Shown here: positions 1-6,794 of the stretch, one piece after another
How positions within the stretch are numbered: position 1 is the stretch's first letter
Layout: each line of letters opens with the position of its first letter
NCBI RefSeq assembly: GCF_004347735.1
Contig: NZ_SLTI01000058.1
Span: forward strand, 1-64,000
Length of the DNA stretch: 64,000 nt
Direction: 5' to 3'
DNA from: Sulfuricurvum sp. IAE1
Lineage (GTDB): Bacteria; Campylobacterota; Campylobacteria; Campylobacterales; Sulfurimonadaceae
The notes under the pieces: generated by a model
The model's input: only the letters and a program-made list of their open reading frames with translations
Told to the model about the DNA's origin: nothing
Database searches by the model: none
Program-made: the position numbers and the translations under genes

Positions 1-161
1 GACTTTAGCGAATCTAATCCGCTTCTTTAAGCTTTAGGTCGTAAAAACTACAATCCAACAGCCTTCTCAGCTGCCTATTTTAACTCCGCGCTTGACACCC
101 GAAAAAGTATTTTGCAGAGGTTAATAACCGTGTCAATTCTCTTTTCGAATACTCTAAACAG

Positions 162-1157
162 TTGGGTCTCTACCCTGTCTTTCTTACTATTACATTGCCC
201 GATCGCTTTCATCCCTCATCTAAAAATTACGATTCGACTTTATCGGTTCGTGATGGTGTTCGTCATTTGTCCGATTCTTGGCGTTCTTTTCGTAATTTGA
301 AAGTATTTTCACAGATCAAAAAAAAGACTGGCCACAATCCTATTTATCTCAAAGTTATCGAACCTCATAAGTCCGGGGTTCCTCATGTTCACGTTATGTT
401 ATTTCTTCCTAAAAATTTTATTCTTGTTATGAAACAAATTTTTAAACGTCATTTTTCGCGTGATGGTGCTTCTAAATATGCTCAGGACTTTAAATACACT
501 TGGTCTAATACTTCGGGCGGTGCTGTTGCTTATTTGCTTAAATACATCAATAAAACATTTAAAAATGCTCTTGAAGATAAAATGACGATGGAGGCTTATT
601 ATTTCGCCCGTCATCGCATAATACGCTTTACATGCTCTCGCGTGTTGGTTCCTTTGTATATTCACCGAAAAATCAAACATGATCCACGTTTTCGTGATTT
701 TCTACGATGTACGGATTATTATCATTCGGGTGTACTCTATTCTGTTTTTAATAAAAGATTTGTACTTTTTATCGATGATCCTAACGAGGCGGATCAGGCT
801 ATTTATGCAAAGAATCCCATGATTGATGATTTATTCAAAAAATCGAAAACTCGTGTACCTGATCGTATTGTAAAACATCGTGAAGATAGTAGGGTTCCTA
901 TTTTTATTGATGGTCAAAAATCTTCTTTTGTTTTTCAGCATAAACGCATTTTTGAGCCTGTCATACCTGTTTATGATTTTTCGGATTGGCGTTTACTCGA
1001 GTATTATCGTGCTCTTGATCCTGACCTATGTGATTTTAATCATTTTGTCAACGTTCGCAATTTATGCGCATCTCGTGGTCTAATAGATTCCGATCCTGTT
1101 TTAACTCATCAGCTCTTTGGTGTCAATGATTACAAATTTCTTTGTTCTATTAGCTGA
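162..1157 (+). CDS. HUH-type replication initiator, 5' end damaged
   Basis: Rolling-circle replication endonuclease of the kind carried by single-stranded-DNA phages and plasmids. The three HUH-family motifs are visible: VFLTITLP near residue 6, the metal-binding PHVHVML (His75 and His77) and the tyrosine motif AYLLKYINK (Tyr124, Tyr128). TTG at 162 is only the first possible start. The same frame is open back to 96 and reads as plausible protein (YFAEVNNRVNSLFEY), and the peptide encoded just before that in another frame (NYNPTAFSAAYFNSALD) also looks genuine. One extra A in the A-run at 102-106 would join the two. A TAA at 28-30 breaks the upstream frame again, so the gene is decayed or carries sequence errors. 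It is strongly AT-rich compared with the rest of the window, which suggests transfer. Its last 8 bases overlap the convergent next gene. Confidence 0.65.
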   Translation: MGLYPVFLTITLPDRFHPSSKNYDSTLSVRDGVRHLSDSWRSFRNLKVFSQIKKKTGHNPIYLKVIEPHKSGVPHVHVMLFLPKNFILVMKQIFKRHFSRDGASKYAQDFKYTWSNTSGGAVAYLLKYINKTFKNALEDKMTMEAYYFARHRIIRFTCSRVLVPLYIHRKIKHDPRFRDFLRCTDYYHSGVLYSVFNKRFVLFIDDPNEADQAIYAKNPMIDDLFKKSKTRVPDRIVKHREDSRVPIFIDGQKSSFVFQHKRIFEPVIPVYDFSDWRLLEYYRALDPDLCDFNHFVNVRNLCASRGLIDSDPVLTHQLFGVNDYKFLCSIS

Positions 1158-1755
1158 TTATTTTTAATTTCGCTTTTTCGATTTTAATTTTATACTCGTT
1201 TTCTACGTCGTAGATCGCTTTAAAATCTTTCGGAGTGATGTTATTGAATGCACCTATATAACTGTTTTTATCGGTCGTTTCCGCATAGTAATAATTCTTG
1301 TCTTCGATTTCTATTTTTGCGTACGGTTTAATGAGATTTTTTTCGTTTTCGATTTCAACTGCTATAAACGCATGATTGTTTGTATAGATCAATATGCTTT
1401 TGACATTTATTGCTTTCAACATGGATGCCATTAACTGGCTTTTTTCATCGCAATCACCACCGTATTTTATTACTTCTGTGGGTCTTTTGTTCGTTTCATT
1501 TTGATAGGTGTAATTTATATTTTTAACGTAGTCGTGTATCGCTATTGCTTTGCAGTCGTTTTTTTCGCATTGCGTAGTTATCGCGTCTGTTTTTTCTTTT
1601 ACTGTATCGCTTACGTTAATAAAATTTGTTGCGTAACCTTCTTCTATCTTTATACGTTTTGGTACTGTATATTCTTCGTCTGATATGTAATTGCGGTATG
1701 TAAATACTATCAGGAACACGGCTATGATGCTCAAAAACAAATTTTTTGTTCTCAT
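1150..1755 (-). CDS. membrane-anchored transglutaminase-like protein
   Basis: 201 residues with an uncleaved-looking hydrophobic N-terminus (residues 6-19) followed by a charged periplasmic domain. The segment YGGDCDEKSQLMASML (Cys102), then NNHAFIAVEI (His128) and YYYAETTD (Glu159 to Asp162), gives the Cys-His-acidic order of bacterial transglutaminase-like cysteine proteases. The fold is inferred from motif spacing alone. The gene is AT-rich like the adjacent replication gene and converges on it with an 8-base overlap, so it probably belongs to the same mobile island as cargo. No good ribosome binding site is visible before the ATG. Substrate unknown; it could cleave or crosslink cell-envelope peptides. 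Confidence 0.6.
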   Translation of the reverse strand: MRTKNLFLSIIAVFLIVFTYRNYISDEEYTVPKRIKIEEGYATNFINVSDTVKEKTDAITTQCEKNDCKAIAIHDYVKNINYTYQNETNKRPTEVIKYGGDCDEKSQLMASMLKAINVKSILIYTNNHAFIAVEIENEKNLIKPYAKIEIEDKNYYYAETTDKNSYIGAFNNITPKDFKAIYDVENEYKIKIEKAKLKIIS

Positions 1756-1824
1756 GGTTTTTATTATTTTTTCGTGTTCTTTAAGGGATTTTTTAAGTAT
1801 TTAGGGGGTACAATAATCCAAGTT

Positions 1825-1846
1825 ATAGGGGGTTGCAGCCCCCTAT
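1825..1846. repeat. GC-capped hairpin in mobile-island intergenic region
   Basis: Perfect inverted repeat: ATAGGGGG (1825-1832), six-base loop TTGCAG, CCCCCTAT (1839-1846). The octamer TAGGGGGT occurs at 1802-1809 and again at 1826-1833, so the left arm is also part of a direct repeat. There is no following T-run to make a standard terminator. Beside an HUH initiator this could be a nick-site or packaging hairpin; that role is inference. Confidence 0.6.
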
Positions 1847-1882
1847 CAACTTTTAAATCTTTGCGTAATGTTCGAACTTTAC

Positions 1883-1899
1883 GGCTTAAATCTTAAGCC
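1883..1899. repeat. second hairpin, 7-bp arms
   Basis: GGCTTAA (1883-1889), loop ATC, TTAAGCC (1893-1899), a perfect inverted repeat. It lies in the same non-coding 230-base stretch as the hairpin at 1825-1846 and the palindrome at 1921-1940. Confidence 0.55.
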
Positions 1900-1920
1900 T
1901 CCTAGCCTTAAATTCCACTT

Positions 1921-1940
1921 AATGTAATATATATTATATT
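1921..1940. repeat. AT-only palindrome at island edge
   Basis: AATGTAATAT followed directly by ATATTATATT, self-complementary except for one mismatched pair. It sits at the point where composition changes from AT-rich to the roughly 50% GC of the rest of the window. It could be a recombination or attachment site for the island, but nothing in the window proves this. Confidence 0.4.
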
Positions 1941-1984
1941 GAAAATCTTTTTTGTACGAAAAGCCGTATAGCGGTCTCTTCTGA

Positions 1985-2197
1985 TCATTCGGCGGCGGAA
2001 TTGCGTGTTATACAGCAATCGTTAATGCCGAGGATCGATCCCGCCACGAGTGAGGGACTGATACGGTATTTGCAACCGTATTCGACATCGTCGCGTTTTT
2101 CGGTGGCCATGGCTCGGGCGACCTCTTCGGTGTATTGGCCCAGTTCGACGATCGCTTCGATCACCTCGTCAATATATTCGGACAGATTGTTGCGCAT
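1985..2197 (-). CDS. small hypothetical protein, 70 aa
   Basis: The reading frame is open further upstream, but the ATG at 2197 has a clear AAGGGG ribosome binding site five bases before it, so I chose that start (MRNNLSEYIDEVIEA). The product has an acidic helical N-terminal half and a C-terminal half with an adjacent Cys-Cys pair (INDCCITRN). It ends just outside the AT-rich island and has host-like composition. I do not recognise the family. It reads away from the PAS/chemotaxis pair, separated from it by about 230 bases that hold an inverted repeat. Confidence 0.55.
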   Translation of the reverse strand: MRNNLSEYIDEVIEAIVELGQYTEEVARAMATEKRDDVEYGCKYRISPSLVAGSILGINDCCITRNSAAE

Positions 2198-2233
2198 GTT
2201 TTCCCCTTTTAACCGCATCGACGTCTGAATAGT

Positions 2234-2278
2234 GCAATGCATAAGTGTAGCATGTTTACAGGAACGTGCATGCATTGC
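2234..2278. repeat. 9-bp inverted repeat with 27-base spacer
   Basis: GCAATGCAT (2234-2242) and ATGCATTGC (2270-2278) are perfect reverse complements. They lie in the divergent gap between the 70-aa gene and the PAS gene, so they could be a regulator site for either gene. The rest of the gap (2279-2430) shows nothing I can name. Confidence 0.4.
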
Positions 2279-2430
2279 TATGCTGGTGCTGCCCTTCCCT
2301 GCGCAGAAATTATGTTTCAGTCACGAACCGAAAATGCATCATTGGAAACGAACGGACAAAAAACGGGTACGAATCGATCGCATAATCAACTAAACTATAT
2401 ACATTAAATATGCAACAAGAAAGAGTGAAA

Positions 2431-2811
2431 ATGGAATATACGCTTGCCGACACCGACTTTCTGGTGTCTCAGACCGATTCAAAAGGGATTATTCTTTTTG
2501 CAAATGAGGATTTTTGCAAAATCGCAGGTTATAAGCTCGAAGAGCTGATCGGAAAGCCGCACAATATCGTGCGCCATCCGGATATGCCCAAAGCGGCGTT
2601 CAAGGATTTGTGGGACACCGTTAAAAGCGGTCGTGTTTGGAAAGGGTACGTTCAAAACGCCACCAAAAACGGGGGGTATTACTGGGTCTTCGCGACCGTC
2701 TATCCGAACATCGCCTGCGGCGAAAGCGATCACGGCTACATGTCGTGCCGCCGGAAAGCCTCCCCTGCCGAGATCAAAGCGGCAGAAGAACTGTACAAAA
2801 CAATGCGCTAA
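2431..2811 (+). CDS. Aer/CetB-like PAS sensor protein
   Basis: Single PAS domain of 126 residues. HNIVRHPDMPKAAFKDLW and RVWKGYVQNATKNGGYYWV closely follow the FAD-binding PAS of the aerotaxis receptor Aer, so a bound FAD reporting redox or energy state is likely. It stands alone, without its own signalling domain, and is followed 14 bases later by a membrane chemotaxis transducer. This is the split arrangement known for Campylobacter jejuni CetB and CetA in energy taxis. I chose the ATG at 2431 because AAGAG lies five bases before it; the ATG at 2410 has no such site. The pairing is inferred from gene order and family. Confidence 0.85.
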   Translation: MEYTLADTDFLVSQTDSKGIILFANEDFCKIAGYKLEELIGKPHNIVRHPDMPKAAFKDLWDTVKSGRVWKGYVQNATKNGGYYWVFATVYPNIACGESDHGYMSCRRKASPAEIKAAEELYKTMR

Positions 2812-2825
2812 AGGGCCCATGAATT

Positions 2826-3932
2826 ATGAATAAAACGACAAAAAACATTGTAATTGCCGCTGTCGCCCTGCTGGGCCTGATTATTGTCTTTACCGTGGGT
2901 TCGACATGGGCAAGTGCCGCCGCAATCGCCGTCCTGGCTCTGACTGCGGTATGGGCACTCTCTTCGTCACAGGGAGATGGGATGTTTGCACAGCATCTCA
3001 ACGATTTCGAAGAACTGCTGCAGTTTAAACGCAACCAGTTTGATACGGTCCAAGCCGACCCCGGCAGCCTCGAAGACAAACTGAACCACATTGCTAAAAC
3101 GCATGAGAGTATTCTCGAGCAGGATACGAAAGTCGCCGGAGAAATGGTATTGCTCGCCGATAAAGTCCGCCGCGGACACTTCGCCTGCCGTGTAGCCAGT
3201 GACAGCAAGACACCCCACGTTCACCTGCTGCGAAAAACGATGAACGCAATGCTTGATGCGACCGAAAACAACCTCGATCAGGCGATTCGGGTGTTGCAGG
3301 CGCTGAGTGAGGGGCATTTCGCAACCCGCGCGAACGTACAGGTAGAAGGGAAAATGGCGCAGATGCTCGAGAAGATCAACGAACTCGCGGTTGCGCTTCA
3401 GTCGATGGAACAGCAAAACAACGAAGCCAAAGAGGTGCTGCACAATAATACCCTTCAACTGCGCGATACGATCGAAAGCCTCCGCTCGAACCAGTTCGTC
3501 GAGCTGAACGGCATGATCAACACCACCGTTGAACGGATTCATACCGTAGCGAACAAAGAACACGAGCTCTCGATCAACCTGCAGTCACTTGCCGGTAACG
3601 CCCAGGAGACTAAACAGATCCTCATCACGATCGGGGACATCGCCGACCAGACCAACCTCCTCGCGCTCAATGCCGCGATCGAAGCCGCGCGGGCGGGAGA
3701 ACACGGACGCGGATTCGCCGTTGTTGCCGACGAAGTGCGCAAACTGGCCGAACGAACCCAGAAAAGCCTTGCCGAAACGGCGGCGACGATCAATATTTTG
3801 ATTCAGGCGATCAACGACAACAGCGAATCGCTCAACCAGAACATGGACGAAATGATGGATCTCACCAAATACGTCGGGAACGTCGACAACAAAATGGAAG
3901 AACTCCTCGCCACTATGGACCGCCTCAGCTGA
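2826..3932 (+). CDS. CetA-like membrane methyl-accepting transducer
   Basis: 368 residues. Two hydrophobic segments at about 7-24 and 28-46 form a membrane hairpin with almost no periplasmic domain, as in CetA and Aer. A HAMP-like helical region follows, then the conserved hairpin tip of chemotaxis receptors ([21 protein letters not shown] with [18 protein letters not shown]) at roughly 275-315. The protein ends soon after the tip, so the returning helix is short compared with ordinary receptors. Lacking a sensor of its own, it probably takes its input from the PAS protein encoded 14 bases upstream and passes it to CheA/CheW. Confidence 0.85.
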   Translation: MNKTTKNIVIAAVALLGLIIVFTVGSTWASAAAIAVLALTAVWALSSSQGDGMFAQHLNDFEELLQFKRNQFDTVQADPGSLEDKLNHIAKTHESILEQDTKVAGEMVLLADKVRRGHFACRVASDSKTPHVHLLRKTMNAMLDATENNLDQAIRVLQALSEGHFATRANVQVEGKMAQMLEKINELAVALQSMEQQNNEAKEVLHNNTLQLRDTIESLRSNQFVELNGMINTTVERIHTVANKEHELSINLQSLAGNAQETKQILITIGDIADQTNLLALNAAIEAARAGEHGRGFAVVADEVRKLAERTQKSLAETAATINILIQAINDNSESLNQNMDEMMDLTKYVGNVDNKMEELLATMDRLS

Positions 3933-3948
3933 CCCCCTGCGGTCAGCT
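3927..3948. terminator. bidirectional hairpin between convergent genes
   Basis: AGCTGACC (3927-3934), loop CCCTGC, GGTCAGCT (3941-3948). It contains the stop codon of the transducer gene and faces the end of the HPP gene. There is no strong T-run on either side. Confidence 0.5.
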
Positions 3949-3953
3949 CCCTC

Positions 3954-4421
3954 TCATTGAACCCGTATTTTTCGCATTATCCGCTGCAAACCCAGTCCTA
4001 CCACCATCAGTAAAATGAGCCCGGCGAACAGAGGCCAGATCAGAAAAAAAGACAGATGCCCCTGCGTAACGATCAGGAAATTCGCACCTGCCGGCGGATG
4101 AACCACCCTGAAAAAATGCATGAGCGCGATGGTCATACCCAATCCGATTCCGATGCTGAGCCAGTCGCCGGATGTGTAGTGCAGTATGGCGATTCCCAGC
4201 AGCGTAGAGATGAAATAGCCGCCGAAGATGTTGATAGGTCTGGAAAAAGGGCTGCCGGGGGCGCTGAAAAGAAGGACCGCTGTCGCCCCGAACGGGGCGA
4301 TGACCATCATGGTTCCCGCTTTTTGGGCAATGATGCCGATCAGCGAGAGGCCTAAAAAGGCTCCCAGACCCGCTATGAAGCTTTCAAGGCGATGGGGCGT
4401 ATGGTCAGTTTTGTTGTGCAT
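3954..4421 (-). CDS. HPP family integral membrane protein
   Basis: 155 residues with four hydrophobic segments and the family signature in FFRVVHPPAGANFLIV near residue 105. HPP proteins are inner-membrane proteins; a plant member transports nitrite, but bacterial functions are mostly unassigned. Its start overlaps the end of the globin gene by 17 bases, so the two are translated together. With the divergent Rrf2 regulator this suggests a role in nitrogen-oxide handling, for example nitrite movement; that is inference from context. Confidence 0.8.
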   Translation of the reverse strand: MHNKTDHTPHRLESFIAGLGAFLGLSLIGIIAQKAGTMMVIAPFGATAVLLFSAPGSPFSRPINIFGGYFISTLLGIAILHYTSGDWLSIGIGLGMTIALMHFFRVVHPPAGANFLIVTQGHLSFFLIWPLFAGLILLMVVGLGLQRIMRKIRVQ

Positions 4422-4836
4422 ACAGCTGCCGTTCGCGCTGTATCAGGATACCGGCCAGAAAGGTATAGCCTTCGATCCATGCGCTTTTGCGTTCGTCGGT
4501 AAAAGCATCGCCCAAAACATCTCCCATTGCCGTAATCAATGCATCGGCAACCATCGGATAGTGATCGGGTTTAACTTCGGTGGCGACGTGAGCCGTAGCC
4601 ATTTTTTCCACTGCTGCCGAGAGCATCGGGAGGTTGTCGACGTTTCCGGCGAAGGCCGCAATCGCTCCGGCAAGCTTTTTATGCTGATCAGAAGTCGCGT
4701 TGGCAAACAGCGGCTTTGTCTGAGGATATTTGGTAAAGAGGATCTCGTACATTCGTGTGGTTACGTTTTCAGCCTGGGCCCTGATCAACGGGACGGTTTC
4801 TTTAATCGATTGGATGCTCTGGGGGGTAAGGTTCAT
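4405..4836 (-). CDS. cgb: single-domain haemoglobin (Cgb/Vgb type)
   Basis: 143-residue globin. Expected haem-pocket residues are present: Tyr30 (position B10), Gln51 near E7 and the proximal His83 (F8) in TAHVATEVKPDHYPMV. Single-domain globins of Campylobacter (Cgb) dioxygenate nitric oxide to nitrate, and the Tyr/Gln pocket fits that role. AGGAG precedes the ATG. It is the first gene of a two-gene unit with the HPP gene and is divergent from an Rrf2 regulator with a palindromic candidate operator between them, consistent with induction by nitrosative stress. Confidence 0.85.
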   Translation of the reverse strand: MNLTPQSIQSIKETVPLIRAQAENVTTRMYEILFTKYPQTKPLFANATSDQHKKLAGAIAAFAGNVDNLPMLSAAVEKMATAHVATEVKPDHYPMVADALITAMGDVLGDAFTDERKSAWIEGYTFLAGILIQRERQLYAQQN

Positions 4837-4870
4837 GTTAATCTCCTGGATAAATATGGCGGTATTGTAT

Positions 4871-4894
4871 AATTACTATCTTCGAATAGTATTT
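4871..4894. promoter_or_regulatory. candidate operator between globin and Rrf2 genes
   Basis: Inverted repeat TACTAT (4874-4879), six-base centre CTTCGA, ATAGTA (4886-4891). It extends by two further pairs after one mismatch to 4871-4894. It lies about 35 bases upstream of the globin start in the divergent gap. Size and place suit an Rrf2-dimer site; binding is inferred. Confidence 0.45.
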
Positions 4895-4992
4895 ATTTGC
4901 GGATTTAATTGGATGGATTCAAAGACGGTGTTATGCAAATAAGAAGCAAACTTGGATTAGAATCGTTTTAGCGCATTGAAAGAGGATGGACC

Positions 4993-5412
4993 ATGAGTAT
5001 GCATTTTTCCAAAACCGCCGAATACGCGATCCGCGTTTTGATTTATCTGCACCGTAATGAGGGCGTTTTGCAGCCGGTCAGCGTATTGCATCGTGAACTC
5101 GGTCTCCCCTACAAGTACCTCACACGTCTCATGACGCGGCTGGTGAAAGAAGGATTGGTGCATGCCGCGCGCGGCAGAGACGGGGGATTGAGCCTGGCAA
5201 AAAAAGGCGAGGAGATCCGATTATGCGATATTCTCGGCGCGATCGGCGAAACGTCGGAGTCTTCGCGCTGTATCCTGGGATTCGACTCGTGCGATGCCGC
5301 GAATCCGTGTGCCCTTCACGATCAGTGGACGGCACCCAAAGGGATGATTGATACGATGATTAATTCGACAACCCTCGCCTCGCTGAGCGGGAACGTCCAT
5401 ACGCGAATCTAG
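4993..5412 (+). CDS. Rrf2 family iron-sulfur regulator (NsrR-like)
   Basis: 139 residues with an N-terminal winged helix (FSKTAEYAIRVLIYL, then LPYKYLTRLMTRLVKEGLV, with the wing GRDGGLSLAK). Three cysteines, Cys93, Cys100 and Cys106 (CILGFDSCDAANPC), match the cluster-ligating triad of NsrR and IscR. Divergent from the globin/HPP operon with a palindrome in the shared 156-base gap, it is best read as an NO-responsive repressor of those genes. An IscR-type role is less likely because no isc genes are near. Confidence 0.8.
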   Translation: MSMHFSKTAEYAIRVLIYLHRNEGVLQPVSVLHRELGLPYKYLTRLMTRLVKEGLVHAARGRDGGLSLAKKGEEIRLCDILGAIGETSESSRCILGFDSCDAANPCALHDQWTAPKGMIDTMINSTTLASLSGNVHTRI

Positions 5413-5479
5413 CGTTTCTAATATACCCTCTGACAATCGTCTCCGGAAGCGCTATAATTGCGCCGTTAAAAGGAGATGC

Positions 5480-5671
5480 ATGGGAAGTGAAAAAGGGGCG
5501 GCGAAAGCCCGCAAAATCCGCGAAAAGCAGGTAAAAGCCAAAATCCAGGCCGCCATCGGGATACATCTGCTTTACGGAAAAAAACCGACCGTGCGCTCCG
5601 TCGCCGAAGAGGCCCAGATCAGTACGGCCACCGCCGCCAAATACCTCAGGGAGATCAATACCAAACCCTGA
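5480..5671 (+). CDS. small helix-turn-helix protein, 63 aa
   Basis: Very basic N-terminal third (AKARKIREKQVKAK) followed by a likely helix-turn-helix, PTVRSVAEEAQISTATAAKYLREI. AGGAG lies four bases before the ATG. The product is little more than a DNA-binding head, so it may be a small regulator or a replication-type accessory protein. Family not recognised. It ends ten bases before the 27-bp palindrome at 5682. Confidence 0.6.
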   Translation: MGSEKGAAKARKIREKQVKAKIQAAIGIHLLYGKKPTVRSVAEEAQISTATAAKYLREINTKP

Positions 5672-5681
5672 AACGGCGGTT

Positions 5682-5708
5682 GTATCAGATAGATAATCTA
5701 TCTGATAC
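5682..5708. repeat. 27-bp perfect palindrome, copy 1
   Basis: Arms GTATCAGATAGAT and ATCTATCTGATAC around a single central A. The identical 27 bases occur at 55442-55468 and the flanks are unrelated. Both copies sit between the 3' ends of convergent genes. In RNA it would form an 11-bp stem with a 5-base loop, but no T-run follows on either strand, so it is not a textbook terminator. Confidence 0.85.
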
Positions 5709-5711
5709 GCA

Positions 5712-6794
5712 CTAAAACAGCCTGCCTATTTTGCGAAATCCGATCCAGTACATGATCCCTCCCACGGCAATCACCCCTCCGAAGTAAGGAAGAAGGTCGA
5801 TCCATCCGCTGCCGCGGTAGAAGATGCTCTCCGTCCCTTCGATGTAATACCGCAACGGTGAAGCCAGCGACACCGCCTGCAATACGGGATGCATCGCATA
5901 GATCGGCGTCCAGGCACCGCTGAGGAAGATGAGGGGCATCATCACGATGATCGAGAGCTGTGCGACCTGCATCACATCGCGGGCAATCGCCGCTATAAAC
6001 AAACCGATCCCAGCGCTGGCGCAGACATAAAAGAAGCTCAACAGTGCAAATGCGGCAAACGAACCGTTCAGCGGTGTCTGGAACGCGCCGAGAACGATGA
6101 ATCCGAGGGATATGACGATTCCCGCCATTACGATCAGCACCTGTGAAAACGATTTGGCCAGAATGATCAGCTTTGGATCGACGGGCATGAGGAGCATGAT
6201 GTCCCAGGTCCCCTGCTCTTTTTCTTTGACGAAGACCACGGCAGTCAGGATTACGGTCAGCATCGTTATGATCGAGAGCATTTCGGTCAGTGCCATGAAC
6301 GTGTGGTTGTCGGCATTTTCATTAAATAGCTTGTGGCTGGCGACATCGATGGGCAGATCGGGTGCGGCAATGTCGAGAAGGATGCTCTGCAGATACCCCA
6401 TCGTCGTGTAGGCCTGGGATGCTGCAGTGGCATCAAGCAGGACGTTGAGCTGAGCATTTCGCCCCTGCCGGAGGTTCTTTTCGAAGTCGGCATCGAAGAC
6501 GATTCCGACGATAATCTCTTTATCGAAAATCGCGCGGCTGAGTTCTTCTTGGGATTTGAAGCGGTGCGGCGGCAGGAATTCGGGCCCATGCAGGCGGGCG
6601 AGGATCTTTTGGCTGATCCCTCCTCCTGTATCGTCGACGTAGCCGACCGCTACGTTGCGGGGGTTGATTTCGATTCCGCTGCCGGCAATGTAGACTTCGA
6701 CCGTGAAAGAATACAAAACGACGAGGACGAGCTGCCATGATCGTATAAATGACAGAAGCTCTTTGCCCACGATAGCCCAGAACGTCCGGCTCAT
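5712..6794 (-). CDS. ABC-2 type exporter permease (distal gene)
   Basis: 360 residues: one N-terminal membrane helix, a large extracytoplasmic domain (about 45-170) and five or six C-terminal helices, the layout of YhhJ/YbhS-type permeases. The same frame is open about 470 bases further upstream, but that part is antisense-like filler. The ATG at 6794 overlaps the stop of the preceding permease (ATGA), which fixes the start. It is the last gene of the HlyD-ATPase-permease-permease unit and probably forms a heterodimer with the neighbouring permease to export drugs, lipids or another hydrophobic substrate. Confidence 0.85.
   Translation of the reverse strand: MSRTFWAIVGKELLSFIRSWQLVLVVLYSFTVEVYIAGSGIEINPRNVAVGYVDDTGGGISQKILARLHGPEFLPPHRFKSQEELSRAIFDKEIIVGIVFDADFEKNLRQGRNAQLNVLLDATAASQAYTTMGYLQSILLDIAAPDLPIDVASHKLFNENADNHTFMALTEMLSIITMLTVILTAVVFVKEKEQGTWDIMLLMPVDPKLIILAKSFSQVLIVMAGIVISLGFIVLGAFQTPLNGSFAAFALLSFFYVCASAGIGLFIAAIARDVMQVAQLSIIVMMPLIFLSGAWTPIYAMHPVLQAVSLASPLRYYIEGTESIFYRGSGWIDLLPYFGGVIAVGGIMYWIGFRKIGRLF

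Noticed and set aside
2239-2407. Cysteine-rich 56-codon frame before the PAS gene (starts MHKCSMFTG)
   Set aside because: No ribosome binding site and it spans the inverted repeat; composition does not look protein-coding.
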